Shown here piece by piece: positions 43,627 to 55,174 of a DNA stretch of 64,000 bases. The notes beneath the pieces were generated by a model. It made no database searches. It was not told the origin of the DNA and was given only the letters and a program-made list of their open reading frames with translations. Origin of the DNA: Isoetes taiwanensis (lineage: Eukaryota > Streptophyta > Lycopodiopsida > Isoetales > Isoetaceae); NCBI GenBank assembly GCA_021234155.1, contig JAJEKV010000064.1, positions 3,100,001 to 3,164,000 of the forward strand, read 5' to 3'. The translations under genes and the position numbers were made by a program. Each line of letters begins with the position of its first letter. The first letter of the stretch is position 1.

Positions 43627-46600
43627 TGACAGACGGAAAGCCGCTGAGCTTTTACTTCTTTGCGTATGGCTTCGCACAAACAAGAAGGAAAGTTTATGTA
43701 ATGTCTTGTCGAGACGCCTCAAGTTCTAGTGACAAGAATTGTGTCAGAATTAACTAATACTATATGCTATTTTGTAGTTTCGCTTTTGCTTTTTACGTGC
43801 GTGCCACATATGCTAACGTTAGTACATGAAGCAAATATGCTTATGATGGTCAAGAGAGTAGGGTTAAAGCTCTTTTGTTGTTATTTTAATGCTTATCTCA
43901 CCGCTTCCCCAAGTATTAAGAAATCTATCAGTCTAAAAGGAGTCGCTAATCTTGGTAGTCCGATCTATTCTCAAATCGGGCTGTTTCTAATGAATCGTGT
44001 ATGCCAATGTGCTTCATATTCAATGATTCATCTCTTCTGGTAAGCTCTCTGCTTCATATTCAATGATTCATCTGTTCTGGTAAGCTCTTTGACTTTGTTC
44101 TTTCATATTGTTAAATGGGTGTTTGAAGCCCGCAAATGGGCTTATGGATTCTCGATGTAGGTTCACTGCTATTTGAAACTGCTTTTGAGATATTAAAATT
44201 AATCAGGTCATGATACCTATGCATAAGCTTACCTTGGACCACTTAGATAGAGTTACCATTGCGTCCATTGGAAGCATTGTGATTAAAGCCCCCAATGTAT
44301 TTGGAGAAATGTCTCCTTCATTAGCCTTATACAGTTCTAGAAAACGGCTTACAAATAGGTTCCTTCATTAGCCTGATACAGTTCTAGAAAACAAGTTACA
44401 AATAGGTTCATCTTATTCTTTTAATATTTGGTTAGATCCATGGTTTGTGAGCATACTTTCCTTTACTCATTGTCGTGGTTGGGTGGATTGAAGTGTCATA
44501 TCTTCATATTCCATTTGAACCAACTTTGCCTATTGCATGTAACAATTTCCCTACTTCTAGGCTTTTCAAAATCCTATAGGCACATAAGATGCCAATAATG
44601 GTAACATCATCTGGCCTTATACCCATTTCCATGCCGAGTATTAAACTGATTAAGAAAGCCCTTTTTATTTTCTGTAATAAGTTGACACGGTGAATATTAG
44701 GTGTATGGAAAGCATCCCCTTTGTAGTTCTATTGTTGGATTTGGAGTATCTAAGCAGCAGACTAGACTATCGTGGAGGGCTGAGGTGCACAATATTTTTT
44801 GACATCTCCCTTTGTTTAATAAACATTTCTTTTAACTTACACCTTGTGCATATCAGACTATCAATATTGTTGATATACTATGATGCAGGTTTGTTCAATG
44901 TTTTTTCTCTCAGACCTATCATCCTTCTAATACAATAATTATTCATAAATGCCTAGTTGGCAAAAGTAAGGCTCTATACATGTCTAGAGTTTCATCATGT
45001 TGTTAGTTTATAATCAAAGTGCCAAGGGATATGACATTGTTTTTGGAATGCATTCAAGGCAACATATGAATTGTCGAACATGCTATTTTATGCATTGCTA
45101 AGCTCGATTAGCAAGAATGACTGTTTTTTTCTAGCTCACCAACTTAATTCTGCAGAGCTTATGCTGCAGCAAGGGATTCGCCTTTCCAAGGGATCAGGAA
45201 TCTTGAATTTTTTTACGTTTCTAAGCATTTTAGCTTATTACCTTGGTTCCAAATTTCAACACAAGTGAAAAATACGGAGACTGGCTCTTGCTAATGGCAT
45301 GAAGAAATCATGAATAATGCGAAAGTTGACAACGTTTATTGTGTTCCCGTTTTGACAAACTTGCTGGCAAACAATTGAATATAGTGAAATCATTGGATTG
45401 AATGGCTAATTTCACGTGTGCATCTATACTTCCCGTTGCCATCTACTTGCGACCTACATGGCTCCTGCACGTACTTTAGCAATTGCTCAACATATATAAT
45501 GTATGTTATATTTAATATTTACTTTATCTTCTTGCATCTTTTCCAAACATTTTAAGACATCTTTCCCAAACATCTTAAGACGAAAGAGCATTCCTTGGAG
45601 CATATCTTGAGATTTTTGCAACCCATGGTATTTCATTTTGAGATTTCAACACATCAAAGGTTTTGCTCGCCTCCTCGAAACTATCACACTTGGCATATGT
45701 TCACCATTATATCTTGGCGATGGCTTGCTTGCTTATTTGATAATCAAGTTGCCTCATCTGTTATATGATTCCAGTCAGGCTATTAGGCATGGATGTTCTC
45801 AATCCAGGCAAAAACCAAGGGACTTTTTACTCGGTCATCAATCACAACATTCACCTACCCCATGGGCACGTGCTTCTTTTTCGAAAAGATGTGGTGAAAG
45901 ATTGCTTTGAAAGGCTGGGGTGAAGATATCTGAATGTGAAGAAGATATGAAAGCATACAGGCATCGCAAAATATATTTTTCATTATATCAGTTTAATAAT
46001 ACCATTGTAAAAGTATTCTCTTTATCTAAAAGTATTCTTTTTAGTAACTGTCGAATAGGTTAAACCTCTTTTTTTGGTGTATGTATTTATGAAGTCAATG
46101 CACCATAAATATATGTTTGTTAAAGCTAAACGCTTGCCTCTTCAGGCTGCAAAATTATAATTGTTTTACAATCCAACAACATGGAGACCATTCGAAGAAC
46201 CCTTCCAATTATAAATCTTGCATACAAAAAACAAGCCCATGCAAAACTCGACTCAGTCAAGCTACACAAATTATCCTTACATACTAACGTTTAAATCTAG
46301 CCTTTCATTTTAATGGCTAGCCTAATGCCGATAAGATGTTATACTCGAAAAAAATGCCTCCTATATGCTTTCCTAACGAGAAACTAAATCCAAGCCTAAA
46401 ACTGCCCAGCCTACTATTGCCCTCCCCCCCCTCCCCCCCTAATGAATTCAACATTATCTTGTTCATAAACCCTCATGCAAGACATGGATACATTAATTCT
46501 AAACTGGTACCATGGTCAGACTGAGTACATGAAGTTTGGCAAACTACTAGTATTTCTACTAGGAACTATGTCTACACCTTGTTCAAGGCATGTACACACT

Positions 46601-47005
46601 TCATCGAAAGTATACCAATGTTCTATAACATCCGCTTGTGGCTCATCGCCTACCCATACACTGATGTTAATTCATTAAGTTGGAACTATTCCAACTCTTA
46701 ATGTTAATATCAAAGCATAACAAATATGTTTTGGGATAAATAGCCCCATAAGTGTATTGAACTAGCTAAATATCATTAGATGTTAAAACATTCTAATATA
46801 CACCCAAAGGTTCTTTATAAAAAACTTAAACATGCTATAGTAGATGTACACTTCACATCCTACTCTAAATCTGTTAGCTGGTAAGTGGAGCGGCCATGTA
46901 GACTATGAACAATGACCCATCAGACATTATACCTAACCCGAGTATGACACTTCGATTCAAATATTTCTTTTCTTCAAGTAAACATTTTCTGCACATCGGA
47001 TCAAG
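43627..47005. other. Region without a recognised gene
   Basis: Only short frames without domains. Local direct duplications occur at about 44011-44092 (TTCATATTCAATGATTCATC) and 44318-44412 (ACAGTTCTAGAAAAC). A C-rich run lies at 46421-46439. Confidence 0.5.
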
Positions 47006-47235
47006 CTCGTATTGACTTATAATCGCGTCTGTCTATGTGATTTTTGGGTTGCCCCTAGGGGGGAAACCCTTGCTGAGGTGGGTTCTTAGCATATTCCAAG
47101 GATATGCTGGTATATACCTAGTATATTCAGAAAACTGCTCCAAACTTGGTACATCTCTTAAACTAGTGGTCATCCTAGTTAGTGCGCGAGGCTCTTCTAT
47201 CATTGTGTAGCCGGTAGCCAGTCTAGGACATGGAG
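47006..47235 (+). repeat. Dispersed repeat, copy 2 (permuted order)
   Basis: CTCGTATTGACTTATAATCG comes first here, then GGGTTGCCCCTAGGGGGGAA and about 185 bp matching the long block of copy 1, for example TTAGCATATTCCAAGGATAT. The swapped block order relative to 41.2 kb is what one expects if both were cut from a tandem or circular array. Confidence 0.85.
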
Positions 47236-50195
47236 CGCATCCCTTTGCTGGACCAGGATATGGCAGCCAGATCAGGATATAGCAGAGCTTATAACTTCTC
47301 TGTTTGAAATGCTTCAGATTATCCATCGATTCCTTTACAACACTGAAATCTGCTACATTCTCAGAGTGTTATTTCTAAAGCTGTTACAACGGAAAAAAAT
47401 CTGATATTTCTTGGACATTTGGGAAGAGAAATCCTTCCGTTTGGCTTGAAAGAAAATACAGAGCTTGCATATCCGGCACCAATGGTCTGAACTAGCATCA
47501 TTCTTCTTTTCACATCTATAACATTGACAAATTTGGCCTAGAGCTAGAACCGGAGAAGACGAAGGAGGATTCTTTGTAATATTATATCGCAAATCGACAA
47601 TGGACCTCCTTTGCTTACCCTATCTCTGCGCCATTGTTTTGCCTTACTACCTTTATTTATGCCAGAAAAACAAAAAACACCTAGCACGAAACAGCAAAAT
47701 AGAAACCATGAAAACATTATTCTCTGGGTATTGAAGGGCAACCCCTCGTGCGTAGCACCTTGTTTTTTTTGTCATTGTTGTTTTAGTCCACACCATCCCG
47801 TTGATTTCTGTCCACTTTTATACATACTTGAGGTTCTAGATAAACGTCTGCAATTACTGAGCCCTCAGTAGTCATTATCTAAGCTTGTCTAGTATCATCA
47901 TTACTGCAAAGGTTTTTCCCTTGAAAACCTTTCGAGGCAGGGGTTTTTTAATCCTAGTAGTAATGATTGTACTAGCCCATTGTATGGGTCCCATGACCTA
48001 TTGGTCTTCGTGGACGTTAAAAAAACTATTCTATTCTATTCTTTCATATGCCTCTTGCAGCTCGATGCCATACACAAATATTCTGTTCAAATCTATTTCA
48101 CATAACATGGAAATAACATGGAAAGTGGGTGGCATTTTTTGTCTATGTATCACAGGCTGCCACATGGCATATCTCTACGATCTAAAACAGAAAGTGGGAA
48201 GCTAATTCCATGAGCAGTAAAGTAAAAGTAAAAGTTACAGTATTAGTATTTGCAACTGGCTAGCATTAGTATTACAAGAAATTTATCGCGGCGGCCGCCG
48301 CGAACATTTCTCTTCTCCAATCCGCTGCAAAAGAAGTTTTGTGCTAAGTTGAATAGATTTCAATTCTGGACATCCTTGAGATGTGAAAGAACATGCAGGA
48401 GTTGAATCTGCATGTTCCTCAAACTATATTAGTTTTGAGAATCTACTGCTCATCCTCTTGTGGCATTCCCTTGATAAAAATTTGGCTGCTTATTCATGTT
48501 AAAAGTTTTAGTTTTATGAGCTTGGTGCCCGCCATCATGTCTCCTTCAGCTCAAAGAGCACTAAAGAATTTCTTACGAAGCACCAATTCATTCAGAGACT
48601 ACATAGCCCATTATTGAGTGAAGAACTTACCCGCCAAAATGCAATTAGCTTATGACTACTTCAATTTTGCTTCTTCTTTTTTTCTGGAGGAAGCTGCACC
48701 TAGCCTCAATACTGCCCATTATTGGGTTCTCGTTTCCAGGCCTAGAATTTAGCAAAGCCTTAATTACTAGGTGCTACCCAAGTGGTCCTAGATATGGCAT
48801 CTAAACATCGAACTTCTTTTAAGGGAGGGGAGGTTTTTGGATTGCCCCTCTTTAAGGGGGTGGCTTTGAGCATCTTGAGGAATGTTTTTTGGTTGCCCCT
48901 GTTAAAGTGCAATTCGTTAGGTAGAGGGTGCCTTGAGCATCTTGAGGCATATTTTAGCATATCTAATGGTGCAATGGCTAAAATTTTGGTACCAATTTAA
49001 TTCAGCGGGGCTATATGCTTTGTCTCAAGGGAGGCAATTTTGTGGATATCAATTGACTCTATTGTTAATTTCACCCAATGGTCTGACAATCATAGGGTAC
49101 AATTTTGTGGATATCAATTAATCTATTGTTGACTTTAACCCTATGGTTTGATAATCATAGGGTGACCTGAAAAAGCATCTTGTTTTTGAAGGGAAAGTCA
49201 TACCTGCTATGACTTTTGCCTACCACAAAGAGTTGCTGTAAAACAGGAGGGGGTATTCCTTAGGAATTAAGCATCTAAGTCCACTGCTCAACCCATGAAT
49301 AGGAGTGACTTTTTTTGCACCACTCAAAGTTTCTTCAAGGTAAAAGAACCTGATAACCAGATGCAGATGATAGCTTGTTGTTGGCATTGCTTGTCAAGTT
49401 TTTCATACCCCAAGGAATGCTTATGCCAATGCCTATGAACGACTTGTGTGCAATCACAATGCCTTGCACAAGTTTTAATATGACATTGAGATACATATTG
49501 ACAATTTCAGCGTCTGAGATATTTCAATGCCATTATGGAAATCTACAGGTCGTTCCGATGTAAAAACTCGAGTAAATTCCTATAGAACCTAACAATCATT
49601 TACATTAGATCCTTATAAATGTGTATTGCCACCAAAAAGTTGATGTCTAGTAAGGGATGAGATTAACATTTGTATTGTTTTTTTACAGTAGCATACAGCT
49701 TGGGTATATAAGATGGTATAATAAACTCCAATCTGCAAGCATCAAAAGTTGAATGCACACACGTTTTTTGCCTTCATTCTTGAACATTTACTGCATGTCT
49801 TCTTGTGTCATCTTGCATCTTCATTCCATGCTTCTCTAAAACAATATCTATCTATCTTACCTGCTTTGCAAGGCACTAATTCCAAAAAGACTGAAAGAAA
49901 TTAGAAATGTCAGAAAACTTCACAAGCAAGACTTTAAACAAAAGAACTAGGCAATAGCTATAGCTCGTGTGGACACCTGAAACTGTCATTGAAGGGCAGA
50001 GGCCTGCCATTAGACAACATTTGTATACGGAAAATTCACCAAGGGATAACTAAGATCCACGATTCCAAAGGATAATAGAGTCTTCATGCATGCCACTGTT
50101 TTTTCAGGCTAGAGCTATAGACCGCCTTCCAATATATAATTTGAAGTCCTCCAAAATCCAAAGCAATTTTTTTTTCTCAAATTGCTTCACTAGAA
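47236..50195. other. Region without a recognised gene
   Basis: It holds the 3' tail repeat at 47.88 kb and a 16-bp perfect GC palindrome CGCGGCGGCCGCCGCG at 48287-48302. It also has a 60-bp direct duplication at about 48830-48955 (TGAGCATCTTGAGG) and a 70-bp one at about 49035-49165 (AATTTTGTGGATATCAATT). No coding region is recognised. Confidence 0.55.
47880..48035 (+). mobile_element. LINE/SINE-like 3' tail, third copy
   Basis: TTTTTCCCTTGAAAACCTTTC, GGGGTTTTTTAATCC, then GGGTCCCATGACCTATTGG, GGACGTTAAAAA and a TTCTA microsatellite. It matches the tail at 15.64 kb along its length and the one at 13.80 kb in its last 45 bp. Confidence 0.55.
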
Positions 50196-50441
50196 GTGAA
50201 ATGTCTCTTTGAAACAGATAAACATGGAAAATTCCAAGACCTAGATGTAACAGAGAATGTTTTGAAAAGATGCAACACAGAATGTTGTTCTTGGTGCAGC
50301 GAAAGACGCAATATCATGCCAGAACCTGCAATGATCCCTTTGCCATTTGACAAAGTTGATTATATAATATCAGATGATCCGCATTACCAGGACATAAGCA
50401 TAAACCCTGCATTTGAAGCAGGAAAAGATATAAAATTTTAA
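50196..50441 (+). CDS. Small Cys-containing ORF of unknown identity
   Basis: Open frame of 81 residues with plausible coding character: a charged start (MKCLFETDKHGKFQDLDV), a cysteine cluster (RCNTECCSWCSERR) and an acidic end (PLPFDKVDYIISDDPHYQ). An acceptor-like CAG precedes residue 8, so it may be one exon of a longer gene. No partner exon or family was recognised. Confidence 0.25.
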   Translation: MKCLFETDKHGKFQDLDVTENVLKRCNTECCSWCSERRNIMPEPAMIPLPFDKVDYIISDDPHYQDISINPAFEAGKDIKF

Positions 50442-51966
50442 AACAATGCAGACTTATCAAGTCGTCTCTACAATTGGTAGAGGAACATCTTAGCCCCTTT
50501 CACAAAGGCCGAGCCACCGCCTTCATCTCTGCCATACCGACCTAGGGTAGCAAAACAAAAGGTACCGGAAGCCCAAGAATAAACTGTAAGAAGCAAGATC
50601 GAATTCAAACTAAGAAGCAAGCCGCATCATAATTAGCAACTAGAGAAACTACGCATGATCCAAACAAAATGCATGAACATAGCGTGCAAACCATATTCAA
50701 AACGTAAAGGGCAAACAATATCAGCATACATCACTTTGAGGGCAGAGAGTTTCAAGCCATTTCTTGCACTCCATAGACTGTCAAAGCAGAAATGTAGAAG
50801 GAAATGCAAGAACTTTCTATGTGATTCATCTTCCTTGCATATCTAACCTATCTGTTATTCTCCAGCACAACACCCTTATATTTCGACAATTTTGCTTGGT
50901 TTGAGAAAAATCCCAGGAGTAAAAAATTTCCGGAAAAATGACAGGTGATATGCATGCTCATCATATAATATATCATATAATAGGGAACATGCTTAGTGGG
51001 AAAAAACCTCACTGGATTGGTAAAGATCGTCCAACGCCAGTGCCAAATGTTCAATGGTAAACACTGAATGTGTATGCATTTTTGCACAGTAACCACACAA
51101 AATTGGGAAGAGCATATTCACAAAGAAGAATTGCCATGTAAAGCAAAAGAGGAAGCATACATGTCTTATAGCCACGTGATCCTGGACATCATAATTCTTC
51201 CTTCTGCAGTCTGCAAATAAGAACCAACAAATGAAAATATCTTCACATAATGAAGAACTACCTTGTCCACGAAAATGCCAGTTACTCCGGACCTGAGTGT
51301 TGAAGGGAGACAATGGGGTCCCAGAACCCATTGTAAAGTGTCTGGCGGAAATGGCAGACGGTATCAGCAGAAAAAAATCATTTGTTGCAGCGCCTTCTTT
51401 TGCGGGCGTCAAGCAAAAGAAGAGGGTATCTCTTACCTCTACAAAAAGGAACTGAAGAGGTAATTTCGAATCTAACCTGGATTTTCCTACGGACTCCCAG
51501 AAAAGTGTCTCATCTTCGAAATCTCAAGAGCATATTTCTCACCACAGATGGCTCATGTACACCATATAAGGATTCAAAAATTTCAGTTCCTAATTTCAGG
51601 ATTGACTGAGCAAAGCTTTTGTCTGGTTCGTCTTCCCAAAGAACACCATAGCTGTTGCTGCCATTCTCGAGATAAGTCTCAAACAGCTTTCATGGCCTGG
51701 GTCCATCAAATCACATTACCCTGGATTGAATTAGTTGCAAAGACTGTAATTGGTCTCATCAACTCTCCAACAATGTACATAAGTAAGGAGGAAAAATGAT
51801 TAATAAGGCTCTCTCAATCCATATACTATACACGAATGAAGCAACCAGTCTATGTTGTATAATGGTCTGCTAGACCCTTATAACATGAATGAAAATTTAC
51901 AGACACCATAGACGTAGACCAGATGGATCAAGGGAAAGAATAGAGCTGGTTGAGTATGAGACACAG
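50442..51966. other. Region without a recognised gene
   Basis: A minus-strand open frame at 50993-51412 contains exon-like pieces (FTIEHLALALDDLYQSS before a GTGAGG donor, RRKNYDVQDHVAIR), but they match no family I know and flanking splice signals are weak. Confidence 0.4.
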
Positions 51967-51969
51967 GGC

Positions 51970-52412
51970 TCAGCCATAGTGCATTGCTTGCTGTGGCACA
52001 GAATAAGAAATTGGTGGCGGCATATTAGCACCATGGTTAGGCATTGCTCTTGCAAAATGTACAAACTGGGAATTGCGAATAGCCGAAGGAATGGGCCCTG
52101 AAGAAGTCACTGTTGGTGCAATGGGCTGCATCATCGGGTTCATGTACATACCCACACCTGGAGAACTCATAGGTGATGACATATTATTTGCTTGACCTGT
52201 AATGGATGGGTGACTCTGTTGCCTGGCCTCCCCATTGTTGTTAACACTAGTTATATCATAGATGCTAGTCCGTCTCTTATCCTTGTTGATGGAGTTTAGC
52301 CGAATAAAATATTTCTGTGCATGACTGGCTACTTGTGTTGGTGTTCGAGAAACCACAAAATTCCTGGAAATACTCCGCCAATCGCCCTTGCCAAATTTCT
52401 CCAAGCCCAGTA
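51970..52412 (-). pseudogene. DIVARICATA-like MYB, C-terminal exon (probably broken)
   Basis: The minus strand reads [20 protein letters not shown], then [19 protein letters not shown] with the SHAQKYF signature of the second MYB repeat in DIVARICATA/MYBST1-type plant transcription factors, then [13 protein letters not shown] and a Pro/Met/Ser-rich tail ending [16 protein letters not shown]. In the family an intron lies near the beginning of this block as I recall it. Here no usable acceptor precedes it: the bases just upstream give an in-frame TGA before FLLGL, and the first MYB repeat is not found in the next 1 kb. The upstream side is scrambled by short repeats of TTTGGCAAGGGC. It is most likely an isolated, damaged exon. 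Confidence 0.75.
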
Positions 52413-52455
52413 AAAATCACAAGCCCTTGCCAAATCAGTATGCCCTTGCCAAATG
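52385..52455. repeat. Threefold GCCCTTGCCAAAT microduplication
   Basis: GCCCTTGCCAAAT occurs at about 52385, 52425 and 52441. The first lies within the MYB coding block (FGKGD), and the other two extend upstream of it, so the coding word itself seems to have been duplicated into the upstream flank. Confidence 0.8.
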
Positions 52456-53252
52456 GAAGATCAGTATACTCATCGATGGAAGCATCTGGGCAGTACTTCC
52501 ACGCAGCCCAACAAACCCCAAGCACGAGCTAAAGCTTCTGTTGGGTGTACACAACGGCCAAGTTTCAGCCGAACTTTTCCCACAGATCTGCCATGCCGCT
52601 TTGACGAAGGGCCATGCCATTTTGATGAAGGAAGATGCGCCCAGACGATTCCTGTTGCTGTTGCAGGCGATGGTTATGGCGATGGCGGCGATCCCAGTCC
52701 AGATTTTTTTTTTCTTCGATTTCATTTTCTCTGGCCTTTTTTTTGTTTTCCTATTTTTTCCCCCCGGAAATACGTGGCGGGAATCAACCGAATATGCCAA
52801 AGGCATCTTACCCATAAGAATTATATATGTTAAGACTATGTGGGATTTGAACCCACAAATAAATCCAAAGGTATCAAATGACGAAAATTGAACCCTGTGG
52901 CAAATATCTCCTTAGCCGCACTACAGAAACATGAATAAAGTAGTAAGAGCCGACAACAAAACTGAAGCGCTTTTACTTGGTTCCTAAGCTACATGCAAGA
53001 ATAAAAGAAGCTTAGAACCTGAAGCCTGAAGCGCCTGCTTGCCAAATCTCCCAAGAAAAGTCTACCACGCGAAATCCCTGTTGCAAAAAACCTATTGTAA
53101 GAACCTGTATAATCCATACCTCTGTGAAGGCGCTAATCATTGAGCAAGATGAAGGAAAAGAAGTCTACTATTGCCAAAATAAGCACAGTTTCATTAAATA
53201 TGGACAATACCTTGAATTGTGGACTTTTTATAAAAGAGACGCTTCGATAACA

Positions 53253-53578
53253 CTAACATACATCCCCGGCAAGTGCCGCATATGCTTCAGCAACAAGTGT
53301 GGGAATCTTGACAGTGTTTGGTAGCTTCTTCTTATTCGAAGGACTCCAAGCGTAGTCGATACTCTCTATCTCAATGCGGTCACTAGCAGTGGTCGGCCTC
53401 CATCTCTTCTTCCAACAATTGACATAGTTGGTTGGGAACACCTGGTTCCTAACAGGGACAGGCTCCCACCAAGTGACCTGGATAGTCTCGAAGTTGTATT
53501 TCTTATCATTCATTTGGGGTTCCTCTGTAGCATACCCTAGCCATGTTGGGCACAAGACATCATCAGGGCGCGCCAATA
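53253..53578 (-). pseudogene. DUF7869-type gene, copy B, C-terminal part
   Basis: On the minus strand this continues the coding sequence interrupted at 61336. It reads ARPDDVLCPTWLGYATEE, then VTWWEPVPVRNQVFPTNY, CWKKRWRP and SIDYAWSPSNKKKLPNT, ending ALAGDVC. It aligns with the C-terminal module of copy A (VRPDDEDCPIWLGVAL, QYWEPIG, KWRANY, VWSYPSS). The order FVL-RPDD, WLG and WWEP suggests a small barrel, reader-like module; that is inference. The frame is open to its stop, so the C-terminal end was intact when the insertion happened. Confidence 0.85.
53576..53578. repeat. Target-site duplication, left (ATA)
   Basis: ATA immediately outside the left CACAAGG terminus. It matches ATA at 61336-61338 outside the right terminus. 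Confidence 0.85.
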
Positions 53579-53594
53579 CACAAGGCCCCCAAAA
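53579..53594. repeat. Left terminal inverted repeat
   Basis: CACAAGGCCCCCAAAA, perfect complement of the right end. Confidence 0.92.
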
Positions 53595-53639
53595 ATGAAC
53601 TACCGTATAAAAGCATTAACAAACCATCTAGAAACCATG

Positions 53640-53880
53640 ATAGATGTGGTTTTTTATATGGCAATTTATTTGATAGAAGAAAACCACATCCTATAGTGGT
53701 CTTTCAAAACTTATAGTGGCTTAGAACATGGTTAATAATGCTACTTCTAATGTTATAGTGGTTTGCTAAAACTGGTCATAGTTAATGAGATGGTTTTATT
53801 ACAAGACTTGTGTACCATTGTGGTTTATAAAAACTATTGCCAGCTTATAAGAAATAGTAATGGTTTGTTATAGTCCCTAG
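53640..53880. repeat. Left subterminal repeats
   Basis: Repeated words such as ATAGTGGTTT, ATAGTGGTCT, TTGTGGTTTA and AATGGTTTGTTATAG occur about every 30-60 bp. In CACTA elements such arrays bind the transposition protein; here that role is inferred. Confidence 0.7.
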
Positions 53881-55174
53881 ATGAATAATGGCAAAATTTG
53901 AAGAAGTTTACTATGTTCAAGAACCATGAAAAAAAACATTATTTTTTTTCTTTGATCATTCAACAATCCATATTTTTTGACATATAACAACCATACATTG
54001 TCAACAAAATTTGTAAGCCCTGATCCAATACTATAGAATAGAAAAGAATAGTTGGAGCAAAAAATAAAGCACATTATTACGCCACCAAGAAGCAAAATCT
54101 AGTGGACCCATTGGCCTTATGTACAAGGCCTTCTAAAGAGAGTTCACGTTCAAAAACCTTGTGTCCTTTCTCATATGGCTTCAAAATGTAGTATGGAATG
54201 TTACATCTGCATTTAAGCACTTAAACTACTCTAAAACCTCAATTATTGCTTTTGAACCATGCTATTTAATAACTAGTTCCCATTTTTGCACCCTGCAGTT
54301 TGTACCTAGAGGATGTAGCTAATGTAAAGCCCATATGGCATGTGCATGCACGGAATTAAAGAAAACGGCCCTTATATAGTTAAAAAAACTAGAAAAAAAC
54401 CCTTATAGGATTTTCTTCGAAACTCTAGATACATCCTCTACCGCACATACATTTTTTTCTATAAATTCCTCTAAATCCCCTACCATATTTGTACAATTAA
54501 TTATCTAAATTCAACTAGATCCCTTACCATATTTTTATATTCAGTTTCACAAATTCGGTTAGATTATCTGCAGGTGCCCCTCGATCAAGTTGTATATAGT
54601 TGACTATTTGAGTGGCCAATTTGAGTGTTAAGTAGGCATGGTATGGTGAAAACTTGGGGACAACTAGCAGTAGAGGCTTGGAGCAAAGTGTAGAATGGGG
54701 TATAATGGGTTAGGGGAGGGATTTAAAAGTTGCTTGCACATAATAATTCCTACTCTAATGATATTATGTTCACGAATATCCTAGTTTCAATGATTCTTTT
54801 CTGAATGAAGACTCGTATTATTTGTTTGCATGACACAAACAATGGATTTACAGTTCAAATTCACAAAAGTATAATGCTAAAAATGGATTGTTAGGGCTAG
54901 TTTCTTGTGTTTGGAAATATCTAGGCTGTGTTTACCATTGATCTATTAGGGTGAACCACTATTTACTTTGGGTCTTATGGAATTCATAAACTTACTTTAA
55001 TCCTCGCAAACATAGACAAGCATGTAAAATTGCGCCACACAATATGTAATTGATCGCAATATCGAGTTGCTTATGCTAATGTAGACAATGAGCCAACTAT
55101 TCCCTTGCACAAACTTGCAATTCCAAAACTTGTGTTGTATACATATGAATTTGAGAGTTGGATGCAACTGCACA
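53881..55174. other. Element interior without a gene (left)
   Basis: AT-rich, with no frame of note. The short minus-strand frames at 53.9 and 55.0 kb show no domain. Confidence 0.6.

Noticed and set aside
50993-51412. 139-residue minus-strand frame with exon-like pieces
   Set aside because: Pieces such as FTIEHLALALDDL look faintly like a histone-fold segment, but splice borders are poor and no partner exon was found.
52435-52833. Overlapping frames of about 126-167 residues on both strands upstream of the MYB exon
   Set aside because: I looked for the first MYB repeat here and did not find it; the frames contain poly-F and poly-K runs and no domain.
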